Assembly (NCBI GenBank): GCA_937876315.1
Contig: CALEHQ010000020.1
Span: 1-64,000 of the forward strand
Direction: 5' to 3'
Length of the DNA: 64,000 nucleotides
From: an uncultured Actinomycetes bacterium
Lineage (GTDB): Bacteria; Actinomycetota; Acidimicrobiia; Acidimicrobiales; Acidimicrobilacustridaceae
Of this stretch, positions 40,760-51,801 are shown piece by piece (the first letter of the stretch is position 1; the number at the start of each line of letters is the position of its first letter). Both the position numbers and the translations under genes were made by a program. A model generated the notes under the pieces. That model was not told where the DNA came from, did not search any database, and worked only from the letters and a program-made list of their open reading frames with translations.

Positions 40760-41109
40760 CGGGAGCTCCCGACAAGGCGTTCGAGGCAGCTGTCGACGTC
40801 TCGCAAGAGGACCTCGCGCTCAGCGGACGCGGCACTGGGCTGGATTGCAAAAAGCCAAGCGCCGGAGGGGAATCGGGTCGGATCCTGGGCCCGAACCTCG
40901 CTCAGATACGCGCGCACCTGACGGCGCAAGCGATTGCGCACCACCGCAGTTCCGACCGTGCGGGACACTGCGAACGCGACGCGCGGCGGCTCCTCGCCGC
41001 TCAGTGGAGATGGAGCCAACATGGTCACCGATACGGTGCCACTGCGGACCCGACGGCCGCGGCGCCGCAGTTCTTGGAACGTGCGGCGGTCACGAACTCG
41101 CCAGATCAG
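40756..41109 (-). CDS. rnpA: ribonuclease P protein component, CTG start proposed
   Basis: Protein subunit of RNase P, which matures the 5' end of tRNA. The body includes [25 protein letters not shown], the conserved RNA-binding part. The first ATG/GTG/TTG in frame is the GTG at 41028, which would omit the conserved N-terminus. Upstream the frame reads [19 protein letters not shown] with no stop and no standard start until it meets rpmH. The only near-start codon is CTG at 41109-41107, overlapping the rpmH stop codon TGA at 41108-41106. With that start the protein is 117 residues, the normal length. Translational coupling to rpmH would allow this. A sequence error or an alternative start cannot be excluded. 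Confidence 0.82.
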   Translation of the reverse strand: MIWRVRDRRTFQELRRRGRRVRSGTVSVTMLAPSPLSGEEPPRVAFAVSRTVGTAVVRNRLRRQVRAYLSEVRAQDPTRFPSGAWLFAIQPSAASAEREVLLRDVDSCLERLVGSSR

Positions 41110-41240
41110 GCCGACAGACGTCGACGGCCCTTGAGCCGGCGCGACCGCAGAACATTGCGTCCGGCGCGAGTGGACATGCGGGAACGGAAGCCATGCTTCT
41201 TCGCCCGGCGGCGGTTATTGGGCTGGAACGTACGCTTCAC
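41106..41240 (-). CDS. rpmH: 50S ribosomal protein L34
   Basis: 44 residues from the GTG at 41240 ([20 protein letters not shown] and the rest intact), too short for a standard length cutoff but unmistakable. A GGAGG site lies six bases upstream. First gene of the rpmH-rnpA-yidD-yidC-jag operon, divergent from dnaA. Confidence 0.97.
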   Translation of the reverse strand: MKRTFQPNNRRRAKKHGFRSRMSTRAGRNVLRSRRLKGRRRLSA

Positions 41241-41539
41241 GAGGGGCCTCCGCGATCTACTGAACCCAGAAGGGGTCCACAGATCGTTGCTTCATAGACA
41301 ACGGTTGTGGTGTGGAAACGGGCCCGGCCTGACGCGTGCGCAAGGAGCCCGACACCTGTTCGGGGGACAACGCTAGAGCGTGGAGGCCTAATGCGGCAAC
41401 ACCGGCGAAGTGCTACGGTCCCACGCCCGTCCACAGGGCCTCGACACCGGCGCTCTTGAGCGGGGCATGCCTGTGCAGAACAGTGGCGGACCACTTCGTG
41501 TGGACAGACGTCGGGTTTTCCACAAGTGTGGAGGTTGTT
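41241..41539. promoter_or_regulatory. rpmH-dnaA divergent region with degenerate DnaA boxes
   Basis: Several TCCACA/TGTGGA elements occur: GGTCCACAG near 41275, TGTGGAAAC near 41312, CGTCCACAG near 41429, TGTGGACAG near 41500 and TTTTCCACA near 41518. One base separates TGTGGACAG from the reverse complement of TTGTCCACA. They fit autoregulation of dnaA by DnaA, or a second part of oriC. No -35/-10 pair could be named with confidence, and no gene is seen. Confidence 0.5.
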
Positions 41540-42982
41540 TTGGAACCAAACCCATTGTCAGGGGCCTTCGTGCAGGTGGACCAAGCCGAACAGTTGTGGA
41601 TGAAGTGCACGGTGGCGCTGCGCGAGCAGGTGTCCGCGGCCGTGTGGCTCACAACGTTTTCAATGGTGACCCCCCTTGACCTTCAGGGCACGGCTCTTTC
41701 GGTTGCGGTCCCAAGTTCTGTCGTGAAAGAACGGATCGAAACTCGTTACCTCACTCTGGTCAACGGGGCCTTGGCCGATATCGGACAGAGCGGCGTCCGC
41801 CTGTCCATCAAAGTCCAAACCGACGTCGCTCCGGCCTCCTCAAACTTCTCCCCAGCACCGTCCACAGGTTTTTCCGGGGATGTCCCCAGCGACACAGAGA
41901 ATCTGTTGACAACTCCGCCAAATCTGGGGACAACCGCTGCTCCGGAGCAGGAACTTGGTCTGCCCGTCAATCCTCGCTACACCTTTGACGCATTCGTCAC
42001 TGGCACCTCGAATCGATTCGCCCATGCCGCCGCGCTGAGCGTGGCCGAGACACCGGCCAAGTCCTACAACCCACTCTTTATCTATGGCGACGCAGGGCTT
42101 GGCAAAACCCACCTTCTCCAAGCCATTGCCAATTACGTCGGCGAGATCTACCCAGGCCATCAGGTTCGCTACGTCTCAACCGAACAGTTCCTCAATCAAT
42201 ACGTCGATGCGATCCGCCAGAACACCATGCCGGATTTCAAGAAGCGCTACCGCGAAATCGATGTACTTCTCCTTGATGACATCCAAATCATTGAGGGCAA
42301 AGAGGGACTCCAGGAAGAGCTCTTCCACACTTTTGAATCCCTCTATCAAGCCAACGCCCAGATCGTGCTTTCCTCCGATCGCCCGCCCGATGCCATCTCC
42401 ACCCTCGAGGACCGCTTGCGGAGCCGCTTCAAAATGGGGCTCATCACCGAGATCAACCCCCCGGAACTCGAGACTCGTCTCGCCATTCTTCGCAAGAAGG
42501 CCGAAAGCGAACCCATCGCTCCGCCCGCAGATGTCCTTGAATTCATTGCCTCGAATATCACCAACAACATCCGTGAACTCGAAGGCGCCCTCATTCGTGT
42601 TTGCGCCTTTGCCAGCCTCACTGGCAACCCACTCACAGTGGAATTGGCCGAAGGTGTCCTCAGCGACATCCTCACCAACACCCAGCCGCGTCCAATTACG
42701 CCGGCACTTATTCTCGAGAAGACCTCAGAAATGTTTGATTTCACGATCGACGAGATCCGAGGCCAGAGTCGTCGCCGACCCCTGGTGACCGCTCGCCAGA
42801 TCGGCATGTACGTCATGCGAGAAATGACCGACCTCAGTTATCCGGCCATTGCTCGCGAGTTCGGCGGCCGAGATCACACCACGGTCATTCACGCTGTCGA
42901 GAAAATCAGTGGTCTTATGAAAGAGCGCCGACAGATTTACGACCAAGTCACCGAGCTCACGCAGCGAATCAGGAACAGTTGA
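41540..42982 (+). CDS. dnaA: chromosomal replication initiator DnaA
   Basis: 480 residues from the TTG at 41540, preceded by GGAGG five bases upstream. A GTG at 41528 and others further upstream are in frame but lack this spacing. Domain I begins at EQLWMKCTVALREQVSAAVWL; domain II is a short linker; domain III has Walker A GDAGLGKTHLLQAI and Walker B VLLLDDIQ; domain IV carries the DNA-binding signature GRDHTTVIHAVEKI. It initiates replication by opening oriC. Confidence 0.96.
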   Translation: MEPNPLSGAFVQVDQAEQLWMKCTVALREQVSAAVWLTTFSMVTPLDLQGTALSVAVPSSVVKERIETRYLTLVNGALADIGQSGVRLSIKVQTDVAPASSNFSPAPSTGFSGDVPSDTENLLTTPPNLGTTAAPEQELGLPVNPRYTFDAFVTGTSNRFAHAAALSVAETPAKSYNPLFIYGDAGLGKTHLLQAIANYVGEIYPGHQVRYVSTEQFLNQYVDAIRQNTMPDFKKRYREIDVLLLDDIQIIEGKEGLQEELFHTFESLYQANAQIVLSSDRPPDAISTLEDRLRSRFKMGLITEINPPELETRLAILRKKAESEPIAPPADVLEFIASNITNNIRELEGALIRVCAFASLTGNPLTVELAEGVLSDILTNTQPRPITPALILEKTSEMFDFTIDEIRGQSRRRPLVTARQIGMYVMREMTDLSYPAIAREFGGRDHTTVIHAVEKISGLMKERRQIYDQVTELTQRIRNS

Positions 42983-43301
42983 CGCCCGTGACCCTCAACC
43001 ACCACTTGACCCGAACGCCCGCGCGCAGTTTCGAACGCGCGCGCGGTGGACAACCCGGTGGACCATGGCGCGCGCGGTACTGCATGAAAAGTGGACGACC
43101 CGTGGGTGATCCCCCGCGCTGTCACTCCCACCGTTCAAACTGTGGATCACTGTGGATGACACAGGGACAACAAAACTGCAGCCACGCTGGGTCTTTCGCA
43201 GTTTGTCCACAATCCACAGCCCTTATTACAACTACTACCAAATTCCCATTCTTTTTTACAACTACAACAAGCACCACCGTCTGTCAGGAAAGTGAGCCGA
43301 C
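42983..43301. other. candidate origin of replication (oriC)
   Basis: The dnaA-dnaN gap of 319 bases. The left part is GC-rich with a hairpin (CCGCGCGC/GCGCGCGG, 43019-43046). DnaA-box-like elements: GGTGGACAA near 43046, TGTGGATCA and TGTGGATGA near 43141-43160, an exact TTGTCCACA at 43203-43211 and AATCCACAG at 43211-43219. A GC clamp (CCC) follows, then six triplets TTA-TTA-CAA-CTA-CTA-CCA (43223-43240), which resemble the DnaA-trio (3'-GAT) of the unwinding element. The 10-base TTACAACTAC repeats at 43226 and 43256. The AT-rich stretch to 43270 is the likely unwinding element. Confidence 0.72.
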
Positions 43302-44402
43302 GTGAAGTTCCGTTGTGAGCGAGATCCACTCGTCGAAGCCATCTCCGTAGCGTCTCGTGGTGTCACCACGCGCAGCTCTGGCCGCCAAGCCCTCATGGGC
43401 CTCAACCTGGTTTTGGTTGGCGATCAACTTCAGGTCACCGGAAGTGATCTCGATCTCACCATCATCGCAACAGCATCTGTTTCTGGTTCCCGCGATGGAA
43501 CCGTTCTTGTTCCGTCGAAGCTCCTCACCGAGATTGTTCGCAACCTTCCCGAAGGTGCGGTCACGTTTGAAGCCGACGAGAACGAAGTCCGTATCGGTTC
43601 AGGCCGGTCACAGTTCGCTGTGAAAACCATCGCTGTCGACTATCCCCCAATGCCAGAAGCTCCCGAATCTGCAGTCACGATCGACGCAGCGTTGTTACGC
43701 GATGCCATCTCACAAGTGGTTTCCGCTGCGAGTACCGACGAGTCCCGGAAGTTTGAACTCACGGGTGTTTCAATTGCTGCTCACGGAACCGGCATCCGTT
43801 TGGTTGCCACCGATACGTATCGTTTGGCCATCCGTGATCTTCCAGGCACGTCAATTCTCACTGAAGGCCAAAAGGTTCTTGTTCCTTCGTCGGCACTTAA
43901 AGAACTCAACCGACTTCTTACAACTGCCGAGAACGTCACGATCCGACTCGCGGAACGACATGTCTCGTTTGAAGTCGATGGCGTCCGCCTGGTGAGTCAA
44001 CTTCTCGACGGAAGCTTCCCGGACTACGAGAATCTTCTTCCGAAGTCCACTGATTCACATCCGAACCGACTCACGATTGAACGCGAAACGTTTCTTGAAG
44101 CGCTCAAACGCGTTGGTTTGCTGTCGAAGGAAAACACCAAGATTCGTCTCGACATCAAGAACGATTCCGTGGAACTCATTGCGGAAAGTTTCGATGTTGG
44201 CAAGGCCGACGAAGTCATCGATGCTCGTCACGTGGGTGAAGAACTTGAGATTTCGTTTAATCCCGAATATCTGCGCGCTGGCATCGAGGCTGCGCCTTCC
44301 GATGAAATCACGATCGAAATCGCCCGGCCGACAAGCCCGGTCCTCATTCGCGGCAACGAGACCGACGATTTCCTGTATCTGTTGATGCCGATCCGCAACT
44401 GA
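43302..44402 (+). CDS. dnaN: DNA polymerase III beta subunit (sliding clamp)
   Basis: 366 residues in three clamp repeats; dimerises around DNA to tether the polymerase. Start GTG at 43302 (MKFRCERDPLVEAISVASRG). FEADENEVRIGSGRSQFAVK and the C-terminal YLLMPIRN, which lines the partner-binding pocket, are intact. It is one base from the recF start. Confidence 0.97.
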   Translation: MKFRCERDPLVEAISVASRGVTTRSSGRQALMGLNLVLVGDQLQVTGSDLDLTIIATASVSGSRDGTVLVPSKLLTEIVRNLPEGAVTFEADENEVRIGSGRSQFAVKTIAVDYPPMPEAPESAVTIDAALLRDAISQVVSAASTDESRKFELTGVSIAAHGTGIRLVATDTYRLAIRDLPGTSILTEGQKVLVPSSALKELNRLLTTAENVTIRLAERHVSFEVDGVRLVSQLLDGSFPDYENLLPKSTDSHPNRLTIERETFLEALKRVGLLSKENTKIRLDIKNDSVELIAESFDVGKADEVIDARHVGEELEISFNPEYLRAGIEAAPSDEITIEIARPTSPVLIRGNETDDFLYLLMPIRN

Positions 44403-44403
44403 C

Positions 44404-45483
44404 GTGCGTCTCGCTCGTCTCTGGCTCACCGACTTCCGGTCCTACGCCAGCGCGGATATTGCTTTTGCACCGGGGCTCACCGCTCTTCTTGGCCAAAACG
44501 GCGAAGGCAAAACCAACGTCATGGAAGCCATTGGCTACCTGGCGACGTTGTCGTCATTTCGTGGAGCGCCAAGCGATGCTCTCGTTCGATCGGGTGCGTC
44601 TTCGGCAATCGTAAGAGCTGAAGGCGAACGCGAAGGTCGACAACTTCTTATAGAGGCAGAGATCTCATCAACCGGACGAGGACGAGTTCAGGTCAATAAA
44701 CAGAAATTGGCACGAACCCGCGACCTACTCGGAGCGTTACGCATTTCAGTCTTTGCTCCTGATGATCTGGAGTTAGTCAAAGGTGGCCCGGCGGAACGAC
44801 GCCGTTATCTCGACGACGCGTTAGTTGCTCGGCGCCCAGCGTTCGATTCATTGCGCTCGGATCTCGACCGCATCCTGCGACAACGGAATGCCTTACTTAA
44901 GCAGGCTGGTGGGCGTCTCAGCCCAGAGGTCGAAGCAACGCTCATGGTGTGGGACGCGAAGTTCATTGAAACTGGTGAAGCTCTCGCCGATGCTCGATAC
45001 GAACTCGTGCAGGAACTTGGCCCAGCGCTCGACCTCGCCTATTCGCAAGTTGCTGGTCGGCCAGTACCAGTGACCGTTTCCTACGACGCACCATGGCGCG
45101 AACAAGGTTTGGCAGCAGCCCTTGAGGCCGCGCGACGCGACGAACTTCGGCGAGGTGTTTCTCTGGTTGGTCCCCACCGCGACGACCTCGTCTTACATCT
45201 CGATCAATTGCCGTCGCGAACCCATGCCTCGCAGGGTGAACAACGTTCACTCGCATTGTCACTTCGTCTCGGTGCCCACCGAGTTGTGACTGACGCGACT
45301 GGATCACCGCCGATTTTGTTGCTCGATGACGTTTTTTCCGAACTTGATCCTGATCGGAGCGCAGCGCTCCTCGAACATTTGCCACCAGGCCAAACCGTGC
45401 TTTCGAGCGCGGCAGGGTTGCCGCCTGGGGCCTCACCGGAATTGGTGTTGAGGGTCTCGAACGCAACAGTTCGCGCGGAGTAG
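44404..45483 (+). CDS. recF: DNA replication and repair protein RecF
   Basis: 359 residues of the SMC/ABC-like type. Walker A LLGQNGEGKTNVMEAIGYL, the signature-like SQGEQRSLALSLRLGAH and Walker B ILLLDDVFSELDPDRS are present. It loads RecA at gaps. GTG start one base after dnaN. Confidence 0.95.
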   Translation: MRLARLWLTDFRSYASADIAFAPGLTALLGQNGEGKTNVMEAIGYLATLSSFRGAPSDALVRSGASSAIVRAEGEREGRQLLIEAEISSTGRGRVQVNKQKLARTRDLLGALRISVFAPDDLELVKGGPAERRRYLDDALVARRPAFDSLRSDLDRILRQRNALLKQAGGRLSPEVEATLMVWDAKFIETGEALADARYELVQELGPALDLAYSQVAGRPVPVTVSYDAPWREQGLAAALEAARRDELRRGVSLVGPHRDDLVLHLDQLPSRTHASQGEQRSLALSLRLGAHRVVTDATGSPPILLLDDVFSELDPDRSAALLEHLPPGQTVLSSAAGLPPGASPELVLRVSNATVRAE

Positions 45484-45532
45484 GGCAGCAAACGCAACCT
45501 CACCCTCCCGGGGTGTTTCGATGCATGTTCCC

Positions 45533-45538
45533 TACACT
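45533..45538 (+). promoter_or_regulatory. -10 box TACACT, leaderless dciA
   Basis: TACACT six bases before the ATG at 45545. Confidence 0.6.
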
Positions 45539-45544
45539 GCTCTC

Positions 45545-45880
45545 ATGCCGTGGGAACCATTGCCAGATGCCTCAACCGGTGATCCCGTTTCGATGCATGC
45601 AAGCCTCGACCGCATTGTGCGTCACCTCGGTGGACCTTCTGCGGATGTCACGACTGGGATTTTCGGCAGGTGGTCGGAACTCGTTGGTGACGCGGTTGCG
45701 GCACAAAGTCGACCGGTTGCAATGAAGGGAACAACTCTTGTTGTTGCAGTCTCCGATCCGGCGTGGGCAACGCAATTGCGATTTCTGGAACATGATCTCA
45801 TTGAACGACTTCGAGCCGAGCTCGGCCAAGACGCGATCGACACCATCGAGGTTCGTGTTCGACCCGAACAGGCCGGTTGA
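45545..45880 (+). CDS. DciA-like (DUF721) helicase-loading factor
   Basis: 111 residues. WSELVGDAVAAQSRPVAMKGTTLVVAVSDPAWATQLRFLEHDL is the DUF721/DciA domain, reported in other bacteria to load the replicative helicase where DnaC is absent. The position between recF and gyrB is the usual actinobacterial one (Rv0004). The start at 45545 is supported by the TACACT box. Confidence 0.88.
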   Translation: MPWEPLPDASTGDPVSMHASLDRIVRHLGGPSADVTTGIFGRWSELVGDAVAAQSRPVAMKGTTLVVAVSDPAWATQLRFLEHDLIERLRAELGQDAIDTIEVRVRPEQAG

Positions 45881-45952
45881 CCCTTTCGCCACGACGAACG
45901 CGCCGATCATGATTTGCGCGTCGTAATACCCGGAAAACACTCGTGTCACTGG

Positions 45953-45958
45953 TAGGAT
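45953..45958 (+). promoter_or_regulatory. -10 box TAGGAT upstream of gyrB
   Basis: TAGGAT nine bases before a GTG at 45968 and 105 bases before the gyrB start. It probably drives gyrB and its short upstream frame. Confidence 0.5.
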
Positions 45959-45967
45959 TGTTCGGCT

Positions 45968-46048
45968 GTGACAGACGCAGTTCGAGCGTCGAATTCGCAG
46001 TTTGTACCTGTTGTTCGCTCAATCAAGACACCGGCGAAGTACCGGTAA
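45968..46048 (+). CDS. possible 26-residue upstream ORF of gyrB
   Basis: GTG to TAA, reading VTDAVRASNSQFVPVVRSIK then TPAKYR. The frame follows a TAGGAT box closely, so the transcript would be almost leaderless, and it ends 15 bases before the gyrB GTG. It could be a leader peptide or chance. No similarity was recognised. Confidence 0.3.
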   Translation: MTDAVRASNSQFVPVVRSIKTPAKYR

Positions 46049-48001
<1,953 letters not shown>

Positions 48002-48036
48002 GGAAGCCGCCCGACGACAGGAACCACAGGCATCAG

Positions 48037-50535
48037 ATGGCGAAGACCAAGGCATCGGACGACGGCGAAAACACCGGAGGAGACGACACCGGTTCAGGTG
48101 ACGCTCCGCCGGCAACCTTCGGCACCATTGAGCCAATCGAGATCCAAGAGGAGATGGAGCGCTCCTTCCTCGATTACGCCATGTCCGTCATCGTCTCTCG
48201 TGCCCTTCCCGACGCTCGCGATGGATTGAAGCCGGTTCATCGGCGAATTCTTTGGGGCATGTACGACCTTCGTGCCCTTCCCGATCGTCCAACGATGAAG
48301 TGCGCGCGAGTCACGGGCGAAGTCATGGGCAAGTACCACCCTCATGGCGACTCTGCGATTTACGACGCATTGGTTCGTATGGGCCAATCGTTCTCGTTGC
48401 GCCATCCACTCGTGCATCCGAAGGGAAACTTCGGTTCACTCGATGAACCACCGGCTGCAGCGCGTTATACCGAATGTCGTCTCGCGCCGATGGCTCTCGA
48501 CATGCTTGCTGACATCGACGAAAACACTGTCGACTTCATCGACAACTACTCGGGTGAGTTCCAGGAACCAGTAGTTCTCCCCAGCCGTTTCCCCAACCTG
48601 TTGGTAAATGGTTCGCAGGGCATCGCTGTTGGTATGGCCACCAACATTCCACCGCACAATCTTGGTGAAGTCATCGACGCGGTGAATCACCTTCTGCAAA
48701 ATCCGGAAGCAACTCCTGACGACCTCATGGAATTCGTCAAGGGCCCCGACTTCCCAACCGGCGCGCTCATCATGGGTCGTCAAGGAATCATCGACGCGTA
48801 CCGAACTGGTCGAGGCTCAATCAAACTTCGCGGTAAAGCTGAAATCGAAGAAGGAACACGATCCGATTTCATCGTGATTACTGAGCTCCCGTACCAGGTG
48901 AGCCCGAACCAGTTCATCGTCAAGGTGAAGGAACTGGTCGACAATCGCGAACTCGAAGGAATCGCCGAACTCAACGACGAATCGGCCAAGGGCAAGATGC
49001 GCTTAGTGCTTCGCTTGAAGCGCGATGCGCCGGCGCTCGTCATTCTCAACAACCTCTACAAGCGCACGCCGCTGCAAACGAACTTTGCGGTGAACACCGT
49101 GGCGCTGGTCGACGGCATTCCCCGAACACTCAACCTTCGCGACGCGCTTGTTGCCTACATCGATCATCAGATCGAAGTCATCACGCGCCGCTCGCAATAC
49201 CGTCTCGACGAAGCGCAGCGTCGAGCCCACATCGTTGAAGGCCTTCTCAAGGCCCTCGATCTCATCGACGAAATTATCGCCGCCATCCGTGCATCGGCCG
49301 ACAAGCAAGCTGCTCGCGAAGCACTTATGGCTGCTCCGTTCGAATTCTCGACCGAACAGGCCGAACACATTCTCGACATGCAGTTGTCTCGTCTCACCCG
49401 ACTGGGCCGCTCGCAACTCGAAGAAGAAATGGCGAAGCTGCGCGAAACCATCGCTGACCTTGAAGCCATTCTTGGCGATGAGGGCAAAAAGCGCTCAGTG
49501 ATCGCCGAAGAAATGGGCAAGGTTCGTGAGACCTACGGACAGCCACGACGCAGCCAAATCACTTTCGATATTGGCGATCTCGATATCGAAGATCTCATCG
49601 ACGATGAAGACCTCGTTGTCACGATGTCGGCCAAGGGTTACATCAAGACCGTTTCCTCCGATGCGTTCAAGGTTCAGGGTCGCGGTGGGCGTGGAGTCGC
49701 CGGCACGAAACTCAAGGACGAGGACTACGTCCAGCACATCATCCACACCACTGCACACTCCTACCTGTTGTTCTTCTCAACCCGCGGCCGCGTCTATCGC
49801 CTCAAGGCGCATGAAATCCCAATGAAGGAACGCACTGCGCGCGGCACCGCGGTAGTCAACCTCCTTCCGTTGCAGCCCGATGAGAAGATCCAAGCAATCA
49901 TCGATACGCGCGATTACGAATCGAACAAATTCCTCTTCTTCTGCACCAAGAATGGTCAGGTCAAGAAGACCAAGTTCACCGAGTACGACTCTTCGCTTCG
50001 TGCGGGCATCATCGCCATCAACCTCAAAGACGGCGACGAACTCGTGCGCGTTATTCCCACCAATGGTGGCGACGACATCCTCGTAGTCACCAAGGCCGGC
50101 CGGGCAATTCGGTTTGCCGAGGACGAAGTTCGGGCTATGGGCCGGGCCGCTGCTGGTGTTCGCGGCATGAAGATGCGCGTTGGCGACGAAGTTGTTTCTT
50201 GCGATGTCACACGTGACGATGCCGCAATCTTGCTTGTCACCGATGGTGGTTACGGAAAGCGCACGCAGCTCGACAAGTTCAATCGTCAGGGCCGCGGCGG
50301 TCAGGGTGTTCGTGGCATCAAGATCAACGAAAAGAAGGGTTCTGTCGTTGCGGCCTTCATGGTTGGCATCGACGATGAAATCTTCGTGATCAACAGCGTC
50401 GGAACAGTCATTCGCATGGAGGTCCGCGAAATCTCCTCGCAGGGTCGCGATGCCACCGGTGTCAAAGTCATGAACGTCGCCGACGGCGAAACAGTTGCCT
50501 CTGTTGCTCCGGTGCTCGGCACCGACGACGACTGA
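48037..50535 (+). CDS. gyrA: DNA gyrase subunit A
   Basis: 832 residues. The breakage-reunion domain has [20 protein letters not shown] and catalytic Tyr in [11 protein letters not shown]. The quinolone-determining stretch reads [15 protein letters not shown] with the sensitive-type Ser and Asp. The C-terminal beta-pinwheel includes a GyrA-box in a degenerate form (QGRGGQG in place of QRRGGKG). Starts 35 bases after gyrB. Confidence 0.97.
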   Translation: MAKTKASDDGENTGGDDTGSGDAPPATFGTIEPIEIQEEMERSFLDYAMSVIVSRALPDARDGLKPVHRRILWGMYDLRALPDRPTMKCARVTGEVMGKYHPHGDSAIYDALVRMGQSFSLRHPLVHPKGNFGSLDEPPAAARYTECRLAPMALDMLADIDENTVDFIDNYSGEFQEPVVLPSRFPNLLVNGSQGIAVGMATNIPPHNLGEVIDAVNHLLQNPEATPDDLMEFVKGPDFPTGALIMGRQGIIDAYRTGRGSIKLRGKAEIEEGTRSDFIVITELPYQVSPNQFIVKVKELVDNRELEGIAELNDESAKGKMRLVLRLKRDAPALVILNNLYKRTPLQTNFAVNTVALVDGIPRTLNLRDALVAYIDHQIEVITRRSQYRLDEAQRRAHIVEGLLKALDLIDEIIAAIRASADKQAAREALMAAPFEFSTEQAEHILDMQLSRLTRLGRSQLEEEMAKLRETIADLEAILGDEGKKRSVIAEEMGKVRETYGQPRRSQITFDIGDLDIEDLIDDEDLVVTMSAKGYIKTVSSDAFKVQGRGGRGVAGTKLKDEDYVQHIIHTTAHSYLLFFSTRGRVYRLKAHEIPMKERTARGTAVVNLLPLQPDEKIQAIIDTRDYESNKFLFFCTKNGQVKKTKFTEYDSSLRAGIIAINLKDGDELVRVIPTNGGDDILVVTKAGRAIRFAEDEVRAMGRAAAGVRGMKMRVGDEVVSCDVTRDDAAILLVTDGGYGKRTQLDKFNRQGRGGQGVRGIKINEKKGSVVAAFMVGIDDEIFVINSVGTVIRMEVREISSQGRDATGVKVMNVADGETVASVAPVLGTDDD

Positions 50536-50667
50536 TCCGCTTTTTCCAGCGCAGGAACAAAACGGCGGCTCTGGCCGTTCCCATTACTTCTCCCACTGAC
50601 AGTTCCTCACCGATCTTGTCGTCCGCGTAACGGATCGGACCGGTGATTCACAGCAGGGGAGTTCGCC

Positions 50668-51006
50668 ATGTTTCGATGTGGCTCAGTTCGGCACGACTCA
50701 GCGCTGCGTTGTCGACAAGAGGCGGGACAGATCGTTCCAATGGCCGCGCTCATCCTCGCCATCGTGATGCTCATCGGACTACTTGTGGTGGGCCTTGGTC
50801 TCCAGGTTGATGAGCGGGCTCGAGCACAGTCAGCGGCCGACGCTGCTGCGCTTGCGGGCGCCACCGAGGGTGAGGACGTCGCCGGATCAGTTTCCGAGGC
50901 CAACGGGGCCGAACTCGAATCCTTCGTGGTCCGCGGCTCGGAGGTCGAGGTTGTGGTCCGATATGGCGAAGAACGAGCCACCGCTCGGGCCCGGCGACAA
51001 TGGTGA
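50668..51006 (+). CDS. TadE/TadG-like small membrane protein
   Basis: 112 residues. EAGQIVPMAALILAIVMLIG is the membrane start typical of Tad pilus-assembly TadE/G-like proteins, followed by a helix rich in Ala with ADAAALAGA. No other pilus genes are near. A ribosome-binding GGGGAGTTCGCC precedes the ATG. The 132 bases after gyrA show only a weak hairpin. Confidence 0.75.
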   Translation: MFRCGSVRHDSALRCRQEAGQIVPMAALILAIVMLIGLLVVGLGLQVDERARAQSAADAAALAGATEGEDVAGSVSEANGAELESFVVRGSEVEVVVRYGEERATARARRQW

Positions 51007-51035
51007 CCCTGTCGGTCACGAAGGGTCGTGATGCG

Positions 51036-51041
51036 TACACT
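51036..51041 (+). promoter_or_regulatory. -10 box TACACT, leaderless DUF3566 gene
   Basis: TACACT six bases before the ATG at 51048. Confidence 0.6.
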
Positions 51042-51047
51042 TCGACG

Positions 51048-51533
51048 ATGACCGTCGACGAGACGCCCGGAGTGAACTTCTTGGCACCCCTGACTGCCTC
51101 TGCCCCGCCACCACCGCCGAACAGAGCCCGACGGGCACAGAGCAAGCCAGTGAAGGCCCGTCAGGTGCAACGGGTAGTCACCCGACTCGATCCATGGTCA
51201 ATGTTGCGGGTCTCGCTGTCGTTCGCCTTCTGTCTCTGGATGATCATCGTGGTTGCTGGCGTGCTGATGTGGCAGGGGGCGGTCGTCACAGGCAGCATCG
51301 GCAGGGTCGAGGACTTTCTGGCCCAGTTGTTGGCCGAAAGTTCCTTCTCTATCGACGGAATCAAGGTCTTCCAGGGTGCGGCGGTCGCCGGGTTTGTGCT
51401 TTTTGTAGGCGGGGCGCTCTTCGCCGTCGTGACCAGCGTGCTGTTCAACCTCATTGCCGGAGTCTTTGGCGGGCTTCGGTTTACGGTGGTCGAACTCGAG
51501 ACGGCACAGGCGGCCCCCGACCAACGATCCTGA
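51048..51533 (+). CDS. DUF3566 membrane protein
   Basis: 161 residues from the ATG at 51048. A Pro-rich start and VVTRLDPWSMLRVSLSFAFCL lead into the first of two helices; the C-terminal half contains VTSVLFNLIAGVFGGLRFTV. This is the DUF3566 family encoded after gyrA in actinobacteria (Rv0007). Function unknown. TACACT six bases before the ATG supports the start. Confidence 0.88.
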   Translation: MTVDETPGVNFLAPLTASAPPPPPNRARRAQSKPVKARQVQRVVTRLDPWSMLRVSLSFAFCLWMIIVVAGVLMWQGAVVTGSIGRVEDFLAQLLAESSFSIDGIKVFQGAAVAGFVLFVGGALFAVVTSVLFNLIAGVFGGLRFTVVELETAQAAPDQRS

Positions 51534-51586
51534 ACCGGTTTTCCCGGCTGCAGGGGGGTCCGGTATGGTGACGCCCCGGCCAGTTC

Positions 51587-51660
<74 letters not shown>

Positions 51661-51662
51661 CG

Positions 51663-51800
51663 ATGAAAATGTTCCGACGGGCCATGATTGCCATCGGCAT
51701 GGGGGCGCTCGTCGCCGCCGCCGTTCGGCTCCGCGGATCGGGTGTTGCTCCGCCTCGCTCTGGCGGATGGCGCGAGCTCACCGGACCCGGTCTGGACTGA
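51663..51800 (+). CDS. 45-residue membrane-anchored small protein
   Basis: ATG to TGA directly after the tRNA. A basic start (MKMFRRAMIAIGMGALVAAA) gives a single hydrophobic helix, followed by a Gly/Pro/Arg-rich tail with GGWRELTGPGLD. The stop lies one base before the next gene's ATG, so the two are coupled. Small anchored proteins (DLW-39 type) are reported near this tRNA in other actinobacteria, but the end motif differs, so I assign no family. Confidence 0.6.
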   Translation: MKMFRRAMIAIGMGALVAAAVRLRGSGVAPPRSGGWRELTGPGLD

Positions 51801-51801
51801 C

